DNA of 64,000 nucleotides from positions 3,348,001 through 3,412,000 of the forward strand of contig OY970387.1 in NCBI GenBank assembly GCA_963719485.1, given 5' to 3'. Positions within the stretch are counted from its first letter, which is position 1. Each line of letters starts with the position of its first letter. Shown here piece after piece: positions 51,355 through 59,450 of this stretch. Below the pieces are notes generated by a model. It made no database searches. It was not told the origin of the DNA and was given only the letters and a program-made list of their open reading frames with translations. A program made the position numbers and the translations under genes. The stretch is from Bog-473 sp963719485 (GTDB lineage Bacteria; Actinomycetota; Acidimicrobiia; Acidimicrobiales; RAAP-2).

Positions 51355-52911
51355 ATGCCGCCGGCGCGCAACGTCCTCTTCATCACGCTCGACCAGTGGC
51401 GCGGCGACTGCCTCTCGGCCCTCGGCCACCCGGTGCTCGAGACCCCCACCCTGGACGCCTTGGCCGGCCGGGGTGTCCTGTTCGCAAACCACTGGGCCAA
51501 CGCGGCGCCGTGCGGGCCTTCCCGGGCGTGCCTCTACACCGGCACGTACCAGCACCGGAACCGCTCCATCCTCAACGGCACCCCGCTGGATGCCCGATTC
51601 ACCAATGTGGCGCTGCTGGCGCGGGAGGCCGGTTACGACCCCGTGCTCTTCGGGTACACCGATTCCTCCATCGACCCACGCACCGTGCCGCCCGGCGACC
51701 CGAGGTTGTTCAGCTACGAGGGCGTGCTGCCCGGATTCCACGCGCTGATCGAAGACCCGTGGGAGCAGGGCAGCCCGGCGTGGGGCCGCTGGCTCGCCGC
51801 CCAGGGGTTCGACGTCCCGGCCGACCCGCACGAGCTGTACGAGCCGATCGAGGGCTTTCCGGGTGCCGACGCCCACGGGTCGACGTGGGCACCGGCCCGC
51901 TTTCCCGTCGAGCTGTCCCAGACGACCTTCGTGCGTCAGGCCGTGGTCGAATGGCTGGAGCAGAACGGCGACACGCCGTTCTTCGTGCACGCCTCCTTCA
52001 TCCGGCCGCACCCGCCGCGCCGGAACCCGCTCGGCTACCACGATCTGTACGCGGCCGAGGCCGTTGGCCGGTTCGTCGGGTGCGCGACACGCGCCGAGGA
52101 GGCGGCGATCCACCCCTTGGGTGCGTTCGCGACGGCGATCCCCGGGGTGGGGGCGCCCCGGGACGAGCGTGAGCGCCGTCAGGTGCGGGCCACGTATTAC
52201 GGGGCCCAGCGCGAGGTGGACGACGGGTTGGCCCCCCTCTTCGACTACCTCGTCGCGAGCGGGCTGGCCGAGTCCACCCTGGTCGTCGTCACCAGTGATC
52301 ACGGGGAGATGGGCGGCGACCACTGGCTTCTCGAGAAGCTCGGCTTCTGGGACGAGAGCTACCACGCCCCCCTAATCGTGGTGGACCCGCGAGCCGAGGC
52401 CGACGGGGCGCGCGGGACCATCGTCGAGGCGGTGACCGAATCCGTCGACGTGCTGCCGACGATCTGTGACTTCGTGGGCATCGACGTGCCCCTGCAGGCC
52501 GACGGCTGGTCGCTGCACCCGTTCCTGCGCGGCGAGCCGGTCCCCGAGCACTGGCGCGAGACGGCCCACTTCGAGTGGAGCTTCTCGGACCCGACGAACC
52601 TGCGGGCCGAGCACGTGTTCGGCATCCCGATGAGTCATTGTGCGCTGGCGGTGTCCCGGGGGCCACGGCACAAGTACGTCCAGTTCGCCGCAGACGCCAC
52701 CGTGTTCCCCCCCTTGCTGTTCGACCTCGCCGAGGACCCGGAGCAGACGCACGACCTGTTGCGGGAGGGCGGCGCGGGGGTCGGCGACGCGGCCTGGGCG
52801 GCGACCCAGGAGCTGCTCCAGTGGCAGATGCGCACGTCGGAACGGACGCTCAGCGGCAGCTTCCTCGACCCCCAGCGCGGACTGGTCGAGGCCCGGGACA
52901 CCTGGCGCTAG
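51355..52911 (+). CDS. sulfatase-superfamily hydrolase, phosphonate monoesterase type
   Basis: The 518-residue alkaline-phosphatase-superfamily enzyme starts NVLFITLDQWRGDCLSALGH (metal Asp). The nucleophile motif PCGPSRACLYTG has Cys53 and Arg57. PCxPSR is typical of phosphonate monoester hydrolases and some choline sulfatases; the Cys needs conversion to formylglycine. Metal ligands appear in VTSDHGEMGGDHWLLEKLG and the C-terminal part is the usual small beta domain. ATG 51355 is chosen; the open frame starts 27 codons earlier. It leads a string of five same-strand degradation-type genes. Confidence 0.86.
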   Translation: MPPARNVLFITLDQWRGDCLSALGHPVLETPTLDALAGRGVLFANHWANAAPCGPSRACLYTGTYQHRNRSILNGTPLDARFTNVALLAREAGYDPVLFGYTDSSIDPRTVPPGDPRLFSYEGVLPGFHALIEDPWEQGSPAWGRWLAAQGFDVPADPHELYEPIEGFPGADAHGSTWAPARFPVELSQTTFVRQAVVEWLEQNGDTPFFVHASFIRPHPPRRNPLGYHDLYAAEAVGRFVGCATRAEEAAIHPLGAFATAIPGVGAPRDERERRQVRATYYGAQREVDDGLAPLFDYLVASGLAESTLVVVTSDHGEMGGDHWLLEKLGFWDESYHAPLIVVDPRAEADGARGTIVEAVTESVDVLPTICDFVGIDVPLQADGWSLHPFLRGEPVPEHWRETAHFEWSFSDPTNLRAEHVFGIPMSHCALAVSRGPRHKYVQFAADATVFPPLLFDLAEDPEQTHDLLREGGAGVGDAAWAATQELLQWQMRTSERTLSGSFLDPQRGLVEARDTWR

Positions 52912-52986
52912 CCGCTGGCTGGGCGGGGGTCGCCGGCCGGGGTTGTGGAATGCTGACGCCTGCTCGTCACGAGGAGGCTGTGCGCG

Positions 52987-53865
52987 GTGCCGGACATGAA
53001 AGGGAAGACCGTCGTCGTCACCGGCGGCAATTCGGGGATCGGCTTCGAGACGGCCGCCGCGTTGGCATCGATGGGAGCCCGGGTCCTGGTGACGGCCCGC
53101 AACGCCGACAAGGGCAGGGTCGCAGTTTCTGCGATCGCCCAACGGCTCGGTGGTGAGGGTCAGGTCCAGCTCGTCGTCTTCGACCTGGCCGACCTTGCTT
53201 CCGTCCGGCAGGGTGCGGCGGAGATCCTCGAACAGGCGCCCCGGCTCGACGTGCTCGTGAACAATGCCGGCCTGGTGCTCACCGAGCGGGCGGAGACGGT
53301 GGACGGCTACGAGGCGACGTTCGCCACGAACCATCTGGGTCCGTTCCTCCTGACCAACCTGCTGTTGGACCGGATCACCGCGTCGGCACCGGCACGCATC
53401 GTCAACGTGGCGTCGACGGCCCACAACGCCGCGCGCCGGGGCATGCCGTTCGACGATCTGCAGTCCAAGAAGCGCTACCGGGCCATGCAGGTGTACGGGG
53501 AATCGAAGCTGGCCAACATCTTGTTCACCCTGGAGCTGGCCCGGCGCCTGGAGGGCACGGGCGTCACGGCGAACTCCCTCCACCCCGGCACGGTGCGCAC
53601 CGGCTACGGGGGCGACGGGGACGCCAGGGGGTTTCTCGGCTTCGGGATCAAGCTCGCGAGCCCCTTCTTCCTCTCTCCGGCCAAGGGTGCCCGAACCTCG
53701 GTGTACCTGGCTTCGTCCCCCGACGTCGAGGGGGTGAGCGGTCAGTACTTCGTGAAATGCAAGCCGAGGCAGCCCCGACGCTGGGCGCAGGATGCCGAAG
53801 CGGCGCGTCGGCTGTGGCAGGTTAGCGAAGAGCTGGTCGGGCTGGCTCCCGCCGAGGCCGTCTGA
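52987..53865 (+). CDS. short-chain dehydrogenase (retinol-dehydrogenase-like)
   Basis: The 292-residue SDR carries VVVTGGNSGIGFETAAALAS, the Arg-containing NADP site LVTARNADKG, LVNNAGLVL, Ser in NVASTAHNA and YGESKLAN (Tyr-x3-Lys). The long form with LHPGTVRTGYGGDGDA is typical of the retinol/WWOX-type reductases. Start GTG 52987 follows GAGGAGG 9 bases upstream. Only 3 bases separate it from the next SDR gene. Confidence 0.87.
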   Translation: MPDMKGKTVVVTGGNSGIGFETAAALASMGARVLVTARNADKGRVAVSAIAQRLGGEGQVQLVVFDLADLASVRQGAAEILEQAPRLDVLVNNAGLVLTERAETVDGYEATFATNHLGPFLLTNLLLDRITASAPARIVNVASTAHNAARRGMPFDDLQSKKRYRAMQVYGESKLANILFTLELARRLEGTGVTANSLHPGTVRTGYGGDGDARGFLGFGIKLASPFFLSPAKGARTSVYLASSPDVEGVSGQYFVKCKPRQPRRWAQDAEAARRLWQVSEELVGLAPAEAV

Positions 53866-53868
53866 GCG

Positions 53869-54657
53869 GTGCGGGTGCTGGTGACGGGTGCGGCCCGTGC
53901 CATCGGGCGCGCCACGGTCGAGGTGCTGGCCGCACGAGGCCACCATGTGGTGGCCACGGCCCGCAACCCCGCTCTGCTCGACGGCCTGCCGGCGGCGCAG
54001 GTGCTGCCATTGGACGTCACTGACGAGGCCTCGGTGGATGCCGCCGTGGAGGCGGCCGGCGAGCTCGACGCGGTGGTCAACAACGCCGGCGTGCCCGGTT
54101 CCGGGCCACTGGAGACCTACCCGCTCGACTCCTTCAACCGCGTGCTCGCGGTGAACACTCTGGGCCCGTTGCGCATGGCTCAGGCGGTGGTGCCCCGATG
54201 GCGCGAGCGGGGCAGCGGCGTGCTCGTCAACGTCAGCTCGGTGCAGGGCAAGATCGGGACGCCCCTCGAAGGTCCGTATGCCGCGTCGAAGCACGCCCTC
54301 GAGGCTCTGTCGGAGACGCTCCACTTCGAGCTGGGGCACTTCGGGATCCGGGTCGTGATCATTGAGCCCGGGTACATCGCTCCGGGGATGAAGCACGACG
54401 ACGACCACCCGGGACCGCCGATCTATGCCGACCTCCATGCCCAGTGGAGCGCGACGGTGGGCACCCTGACCGGGCCCGAAGGCCGGCCGGGACCCGAGCT
54501 GGTCGGCGCCGCCGTGGCCGACGCCCTCGAGGACCCGGCGACACCGCTGCGGGTCGAGGTCGGCGGGGACGCGGCCATGGTGTTGCGGTTGCGGCGGACG
54601 CTCGGCGACGTCGAGTTCGAGGCGACGATGCGTGAGGCTCTCGGGCTCAGGTGGTGA
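53869..54657 (+). CDS. short-chain dehydrogenase/reductase
   Basis: The 262-residue SDR has an unusual cofactor loop VLVTGAARAIGRATVEVL. VVNNAGVPG, NVSSVQGKIG and YAASKHALEAL complete the catalytic set, and the C-terminal region (EPGYIAPGMKHDDDH) is longer than average. It follows the preceding SDR by 3 bases, so both are surely co-transcribed and may act in successive or alternative oxidations of one substrate. Confidence 0.87.
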   Translation: MRVLVTGAARAIGRATVEVLAARGHHVVATARNPALLDGLPAAQVLPLDVTDEASVDAAVEAAGELDAVVNNAGVPGSGPLETYPLDSFNRVLAVNTLGPLRMAQAVVPRWRERGSGVLVNVSSVQGKIGTPLEGPYAASKHALEALSETLHFELGHFGIRVVIIEPGYIAPGMKHDDDHPGPPIYADLHAQWSATVGTLTGPEGRPGPELVGAAVADALEDPATPLRVEVGGDAAMVLRLRRTLGDVEFEATMREALGLRW

Positions 54658-54670
54658 GGGGAGGAGCAGC

Positions 54671-55393
54671 GTGGAGAAGGTGATGTATCTGGCCTGGCTC
54701 GGTGAGGCGAGCACCCGGGCGGAGGTGGCCGAGGTCATGCTCGGTCGGGTGGGGGATGAGCTCCTCGCTCTCGACCCCCTGCGCCTCACCATCGACGTCT
54801 GGGACCCCGAGAGTGACATCCCCGCCCCCGTGCCGACGCCCGCCGGCGAGACGCCCCTCCACGGGCTGGTCTCGCTGTGGGTGGACACCATCGAGCGGCG
54901 GGAGGCGTTCGAGGCCGTACTCACGGCGGCCGTCCATCGCCTGGCCGGCTACTCGGTGGTCGAATCCCTCTACCGGGACTACGGAGGCAACCAGTGGTCG
55001 GCGCCACGAGCGTGGCCCGACGGGGAGCGTTCACCCGGCGTACTGACGGTGGCGCTCCTGCAGCAGCACCCGGAACAGAGCTTCGCCGAGTGGATCACGC
55101 GCTGGCACACGCGGATCTCGCCCATCACCGAGGCGATCCAGCCCCGCACCCGCTACGTGCGCAACGCGGTGTTCCGGCCGATCACCGAAGGAGCGCCCCC
55201 GGTGGCCGGAATCGTGGAGGAGGCATGGCCCTCCCTCGAGCACGTCACCGATCCGATGCTGTTCTACTGCGCGGACGGCGACCCGGAGCGCATGAATGCG
55301 CACATCACCCAGATGATCGAGGAGATCAACGGCTTCGTCGACCTGAGCACCCTGCGCAGTGTCACGATGAGTGAATGGATACTGAAGTCATGA
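54671..55393 (+). CDS. EthD-domain-like protein
   Basis: The 240-residue protein begins VMYLAWLGEASTRAEVAEVM, and its second half has QQHPEQSFAEWITRWHTRIS, a W-x2-R-W-H pattern and VFRPITEGAPPVAGIVEEAW of the EthD/dimeric alpha-beta barrel type. EthD-like proteins are needed in some degradation pathways, but their chemistry is often unknown. GGAGGAG 6 bases before GTG 54671 fixes the start. Its stop overlaps the next gene. Confidence 0.75.
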   Translation: MEKVMYLAWLGEASTRAEVAEVMLGRVGDELLALDPLRLTIDVWDPESDIPAPVPTPAGETPLHGLVSLWVDTIERREAFEAVLTAAVHRLAGYSVVESLYRDYGGNQWSAPRAWPDGERSPGVLTVALLQQHPEQSFAEWITRWHTRISPITEAIQPRTRYVRNAVFRPITEGAPPVAGIVEEAWPSLEHVTDPMLFYCADGDPERMNAHITQMIEEINGFVDLSTLRSVTMSEWILKS

Positions 55394-55854
55394 CCCAGAA
55401 GTGGAGCCGGGACGAGCTGGACCGGGCGCACCAGCACTACATGGAGACCGCAGGCCGGTGCGCGGCGAGCGGTGAGTGGCGTGACTGGGCCGACCTCTTC
55501 ACGGAGGATGCGGTGTATCTCGAGCACGTCTTCGGCACCTTCCGCGGCCCGGACGAGATCTACGGGTGGATCGCCCCGCTCATGACGGAATGGCCGAATC
55601 GGGACATGAACTCGTTCCCGCATTCGTGGTGCGTGTGCGACGAGGAACGCGGCTGGTGGGTGTGCCGCATTGAGAACCGGATGAAGGATCCCGGCGACGG
55701 GTCGGTCCACCAGGCGCACAACATCACGGTGCTGCACTACGCCGGGGACATGAAGTTCTCCTACGAGGAGGACGCGTACAACCCGGCCGCCTTCGGACCG
55801 ATGATCCGGGCCTGGACCGAGGCCTACACGGCCAACGGCGGCATCCCCGGGTGA
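55390..55854 (+). CDS. SnoaL/NTF2-like protein
   Basis: The 154-residue protein contains HQHYMETAGRCAASGEWRDWADLFTE, then AVYLEHVFGTFRGPDEI and a C-terminal VLHYAGDMKFSYEEDAYNP strand set, the cone-shaped NTF2 fold. Family members are isomerases, cyclases or dehydratases working with polycyclic ligands. ATG 55390 overlaps the EthD stop (ATGA); ATG 55375 is 5 codons earlier. Part of the 52987-56296 unit. Confidence 0.82.
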   Translation: MTQKWSRDELDRAHQHYMETAGRCAASGEWRDWADLFTEDAVYLEHVFGTFRGPDEIYGWIAPLMTEWPNRDMNSFPHSWCVCDEERGWWVCRIENRMKDPGDGSVHQAHNITVLHYAGDMKFSYEEDAYNPAAFGPMIRAWTEAYTANGGIPG

Positions 55855-55858
55855 GCGG

Positions 55859-56296
55859 GTGATGGCGGACCGCACGATGGCGGACGAGCAGGAACTGGCG
55901 TTCCTGACCGCGCTCCCGCCCCGCACTGCGAAGTTGGCCACGGTGCGCGCGGACGGGCGGCCGCACGTCGCGCCGGTCTGGTTCGACGTCGATGGCGACG
56001 GCGCACTGGTCTTCAACACGGGTGCCTCGACCGTCAAGGGTCGGAGCCTGCTCCGGGATCCGCGGGCCTCCGTCTGCGTGGACGACGATCGAACCTTCAG
56101 CTTCGTGGTGGTGGAGGGTGTGGCCGAGATCAGCGACGACCTCGACGAGGTTCGCCGTTGGGCCACGCGGCTCGGCGGGCGCTACATGGGAGCGGAGCGC
56201 GCCGAGGAGTACGGGGCCCGCAACGGGGTGGTGGGCGAGCTGGTGGTGCGCCTCCGGCCCCGGCACATCGTGTCGGCGTTCAACACGGCTGAGTGA
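55859..56296 (+). CDS. PPOX-class (pyridoxamine 5'-phosphate oxidase-like) flavin protein
   Basis: The 145-residue split-barrel protein shows AKLATVRADGRPHVAPVWFD, LVFNTGASTVKGRSLLRDPR, ASVCVDDDRTFSFVVVEGVA and RYMGAERAEEYGARNG, the pattern of actinobacterial PPOX-class F420-dependent enzymes (about 140 residues). The bound cofactor could be F420, FMN or haem. Start GTG 55859 (ATG 55862 also possible). It ends the unit and converges on the MptB-like gene. Confidence 0.85.
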   Translation: MMADRTMADEQELAFLTALPPRTAKLATVRADGRPHVAPVWFDVDGDGALVFNTGASTVKGRSLLRDPRASVCVDDDRTFSFVVVEGVAEISDDLDEVRRWATRLGGRYMGAERAEEYGARNGVVGELVVRLRPRHIVSAFNTAE

Positions 56297-56328
56297 GGTC
56301 GGCGGGCGACGGCCCCTTTCGGGCAGCT

Positions 56329-57927
56329 TCAGGTCGTGGCGCCAGCGCCCCGGCCGGCCAGCACACCCGGGGTGAGGCGGGGGAGGTGGGCGCGGCGCCC
56401 GGAGGTGAACTGGGCCAGCGGCGTGATGGCCACCGCCAGCAGCATCGCGACCAGCAGCAGGTCCGTCAGCACGAAGGTGTGGATGAGGCGCATGTAGATG
56501 CCATGGACCGCCGTCATGCCGGCGAAGGCCCAGAACGTGCTGATCACGATGAGCGCGGAGCGAAGACGTCCAACGGCCGCGGGGGCCACCACGATCACAC
56601 CCCACGTCACATACCAGGCCCACACGATTGGCCCGAGCAAGGCCAGCACCAGCAAGGTCAGACCGAGGCAGCGGACGACACCGTCCTGTGGTGAGCGGAG
56701 CAGGAGTCGGTACCCGACATACACGGCGATGAGCAGCCCGAGGACGCTGAACACAGGTCGGACGGTCATGATCGAGATCGGAACTTGGAAGACGTGGCTG
56801 ACGATGGAGACCGAGCGGGCGACGACGTTGACCGGAGTCACACCCGTGAACGACGCGTCGGCGGTCGCGGTGGTGCGAACCCAGCCCCAACCGGTGCCGG
56901 AGATCAGCGCGACCGTTTCCATGGTGGCCAGCGCAATCAGCCCCGCCACCGCGGTGTGTCCGATGCGCCGCCGGGTAGACGCGTCTTTTCCGGCCCAGAC
57001 CCAACCGAGGAAGAGGACGCCGAGCAGCGCGGGGGATTTCACTCCGGCCGCGAGGGCACAGAGGATCACCCCGGGCACGGTGCCGAAACGTCTGGCCACG
57101 GCCAGACCGGCCATGAGCAGCCCGATCATCAACGCGTCGTTGTGGGCACCACCGACCAACGACAACAGCACGAGGGGTGAGCCCGCACCGATCAGGACGG
57201 CATGGGCCGGGTCGTGTTTGAGCGCCCGGGCGAGCGTCGGGGTCGCCGCCACGACCATCACGATGCCGGCGACCTCGAGCAGTCGGAGCAGAACGAGGTC
57301 GGGAAGGATCTGGTGGCCCGAGACCTGGTCGAGCAGGCCGTCCGCACTCAGGAAGGTCGGACCGTAGGGCGATTCGGTGCCCGACCACACGGTGTCGGCC
57401 ATCTGGTTGAACGGCGTCGCGCCGAGCACCTCAGGCCCGTAGGAGTACGGATTGATGTGGTGGCTCACCATCTCGCCCTGCGCCGAGTACGTGTAGACGT
57501 CCCGACTGAAGAGCGGTGGCGCGAGGAGCAGCGGTATCGCCCAGATCGTCACCACGAGCACGACGCGCTTCACCGGGAAGCCGGGGTGCCCGTTCACGTG
57601 GCGCAGGAATCCGAACCAGATGCGGCTGAGGAGGATCAGCCCGCCGAACACGAGCGCGAGGGAGGCGATCGGCGGGAGGGAGCTGCTCGAGCTGAACGAC
57701 CCGAAGGGTCCTCCCGGCATGCCGAAGAACCATGCCCCGGGCAGATGGGTCTCGAAGGACTGGCCGCCGAGTACCGCCCCAACCACGATTGCCGTGCTCC
57801 CGAGGAGCCCGAGCGCGGCGGTGCGCGCAACGCTGAGCCGAAACTCCGGCTGCTGCGGCGCGTCGTCGTCGGTGCCCTGGAGGGGCGTCACGGGGGTGGT
57901 GTTCGCGCTCGGGGACACGAGCTCCAT
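56329..57927 (-). CDS. polyprenol-phosphomannose-dependent mannosyltransferase (MptB-like)
   Basis: The 532-residue integral membrane protein has about 12 or more predicted helices. The GT-C signature is SRDVYTYSAQGEMVSHHINP, in an early external loop, followed by NPYSYGPEVLGATPF and ESPYGPTFLSADGL. These match MptB, which adds alpha-1,6 mannose units to lipomannan and lipoarabinomannan. The N-terminal 60 residues are a soluble tail. ATG 57927 follows GGAA 8 bases upstream; ATG 58005 is in frame. It is divergent from the sqdB-like gene, suggesting shared regulation of envelope glycan genes. Confidence 0.87.
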   Translation of the reverse strand: MELVSPSANTTPVTPLQGTDDDAPQQPEFRLSVARTAALGLLGSTAIVVGAVLGGQSFETHLPGAWFFGMPGGPFGSFSSSSSLPPIASLALVFGGLILLSRIWFGFLRHVNGHPGFPVKRVVLVVTIWAIPLLLAPPLFSRDVYTYSAQGEMVSHHINPYSYGPEVLGATPFNQMADTVWSGTESPYGPTFLSADGLLDQVSGHQILPDLVLLRLLEVAGIVMVVAATPTLARALKHDPAHAVLIGAGSPLVLLSLVGGAHNDALMIGLLMAGLAVARRFGTVPGVILCALAAGVKSPALLGVLFLGWVWAGKDASTRRRIGHTAVAGLIALATMETVALISGTGWGWVRTTATADASFTGVTPVNVVARSVSIVSHVFQVPISIMTVRPVFSVLGLLIAVYVGYRLLLRSPQDGVVRCLGLTLLVLALLGPIVWAWYVTWGVIVVAPAAVGRLRSALIVISTFWAFAGMTAVHGIYMRLIHTFVLTDLLLVAMLLAVAITPLAQFTSGRRAHLPRLTPGVLAGRGAGATT

Positions 57928-58087
57928 CGGGGATTCCTTACTTGGGCCCCGCGACGATTCGTCGCGGGGGTGGAAACCTTCATCAAACTGCAGTGATTCT
58001 GTCACAGCCGGCGCCGATTCTGGGAACCAGAAACCTTCCTTAATCGGATTCTCAGGGTTCTCCCAGGCTACAGCGGGAGAATCAGGA

Positions 58088-58116
58088 TGTCACGCATGTG
58101 AAATATGTCTGTCACG
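58088..58116. promoter_or_regulatory. direct repeat TGTCACG upstream of the sqdB-like gene
   Basis: TGTCACG occurs at 58088-58094 and 58110-58116, 22 bases apart (about two helix turns), and TGTCACA at 58000-58006. This arrangement in a 206-bp divergent gap suggests a regulator binding on one DNA face. Confidence 0.3.
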
Positions 58117-58133
58117 GAAATGGAAGGTGTCAG

Positions 58134-59348
58134 ATGCGAGTACTGGTCCTCGGGGGCGACGGGTATCTGGGTTGGCCGACGGCGCTCCATCTGTCCCGGG
58201 CGGGCTACGAGGTCGGGGTGGCCGACAACTTCGCCCGACGCGGGTACGACCTGGAAATGGGGGTCGACTCCCTGGTGCCGATCGCCTCGCTGCACCGGCG
58301 TGTCGAGCGCTGGGAGGAGGTGTCGGGCAACCATCTCGACCTCTTCATCGGCGACCTGACCGAAGATGAATTCGTCCACGACATGGTCGGCCGTTTCCGC
58401 CCGGACGCCATCGTCCACTTCGCCGAGCAACGCAGTGCGCCCTACTCCATGGTGGACCGCAAGCACGCGGTGTACACCCAGGTGAACAACGTCGTCGGCA
58501 CCTTGAACCTGCTCTACGCCATCGCGGACGTCGACCCGTCGATCCACCTCGTGAAGTTGGGCACCATGGGCGAGTACGGCACCCCCAACATCGACATCGA
58601 AGAGGGGTACATCGAGATCACCCATCGGGGTCGTACCGACGTCCTGCCCTTCCCCAAGCAGCCGGGCAGCTTCTACCATCTCTCGAAGGTCCACGACAGC
58701 CACAACATCGCGTTCTGTTGCCGGGCCTGGGGTCTGCGATCCACCGACCTCAACCAGGGCGTGGTGTACGGCCAGTCGACACCCGAGACGACTTTGCACC
58801 CGGAGCTGGCCACCCGGTTCGACTACGACGCCGTCTTCGGCACGGTGCTGAACCGGTTCGTGATCCAGGCCGCAGCGGGCGAGCCATTGACGGTCTACGG
58901 CAAGGGGGGCCAGACGAGGGGCTTCCTGGACATCCGGGACACGCTGGCCTGCGTCGAGCTGGCGATCCGGAATCCGGCGAGCGCGGGCGAGTTCCGCGTG
59001 TTCAACCAGTTCACCGAGTCCTTCTCCGTCGGCGAGCTCGCCCAGAAGGTCTCGGACGCCACCGGTGGCGCAGAGATCGTCCACCTGGACGACCCAAGGG
59101 TGGAGCTGGAGGAGCACTACTACCGGGCCGCGCACACCAAGCTGCTCGACCTCGGCCTTCTGCCGTTCCTGCTCGGCGACGAGCTGCTGGCCGATCTGCT
59201 GTCCATCGCCCGCGCACACATCGACCGTCTCGAGCGGTCCGCCCTCGAGCCGAGCGTGTCATGGCGCTCCACCTCGAGCAACATCAGCCGGACAGCGAAG
59301 CCGCAGGCAGAGGAATCATCCCCGGAGCGCCCGCGCGCCGACCTCTGA
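58134..59348 (+). CDS. sqdB: UDP-sulfoquinovose synthase-like epimerase/dehydratase
   Basis: The 404-residue extended SDR starts MRVLVLGGDGYLGWPTALHL (NAD loop), then YTQVNNVVGTLNLLYAIADV, GTMGEYGTPNIDIEEGYIEI and SFYHLSKVHDSHNIAF (Tyr-x3-Lys), followed by STDLNQGVVYG. This is the full SQD1/SqdB fingerprint. The enzyme makes UDP-sulfoquinovose from UDP-glucose and sulfite. Length matches (about 390-400). GGAAGG 6 bases before ATG 58134 sets the start. The last 40 residues are a unique Ser/Arg-rich tail. No SqdX-like lipid transferase is present in the window. Confidence 0.87.
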   Translation: MRVLVLGGDGYLGWPTALHLSRAGYEVGVADNFARRGYDLEMGVDSLVPIASLHRRVERWEEVSGNHLDLFIGDLTEDEFVHDMVGRFRPDAIVHFAEQRSAPYSMVDRKHAVYTQVNNVVGTLNLLYAIADVDPSIHLVKLGTMGEYGTPNIDIEEGYIEITHRGRTDVLPFPKQPGSFYHLSKVHDSHNIAFCCRAWGLRSTDLNQGVVYGQSTPETTLHPELATRFDYDAVFGTVLNRFVIQAAAGEPLTVYGKGGQTRGFLDIRDTLACVELAIRNPASAGEFRVFNQFTESFSVGELAQKVSDATGGAEIVHLDDPRVELEEHYYRAAHTKLLDLGLLPFLLGDELLADLLSIARAHIDRLERSALEPSVSWRSTSSNISRTAKPQAEESSPERPRADL

Positions 59349-59450
59349 GGACATTCCCAGAGGGAGGGGCTAGCTTGCGCCGATCGCGCCGCTCCGGCCC
59401 GTAGGCAAACGGCGCACACTCCACGTACCCCGGAAGGCATTCCCTCGCCA

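Noticed and set aside
52372..54924. 850-codon minus-strand open frame
   Set aside because: Lies antisense to the sulfatase and two SDR genes, which are full-length with catalytic motifs; its translation has no family resemblance.
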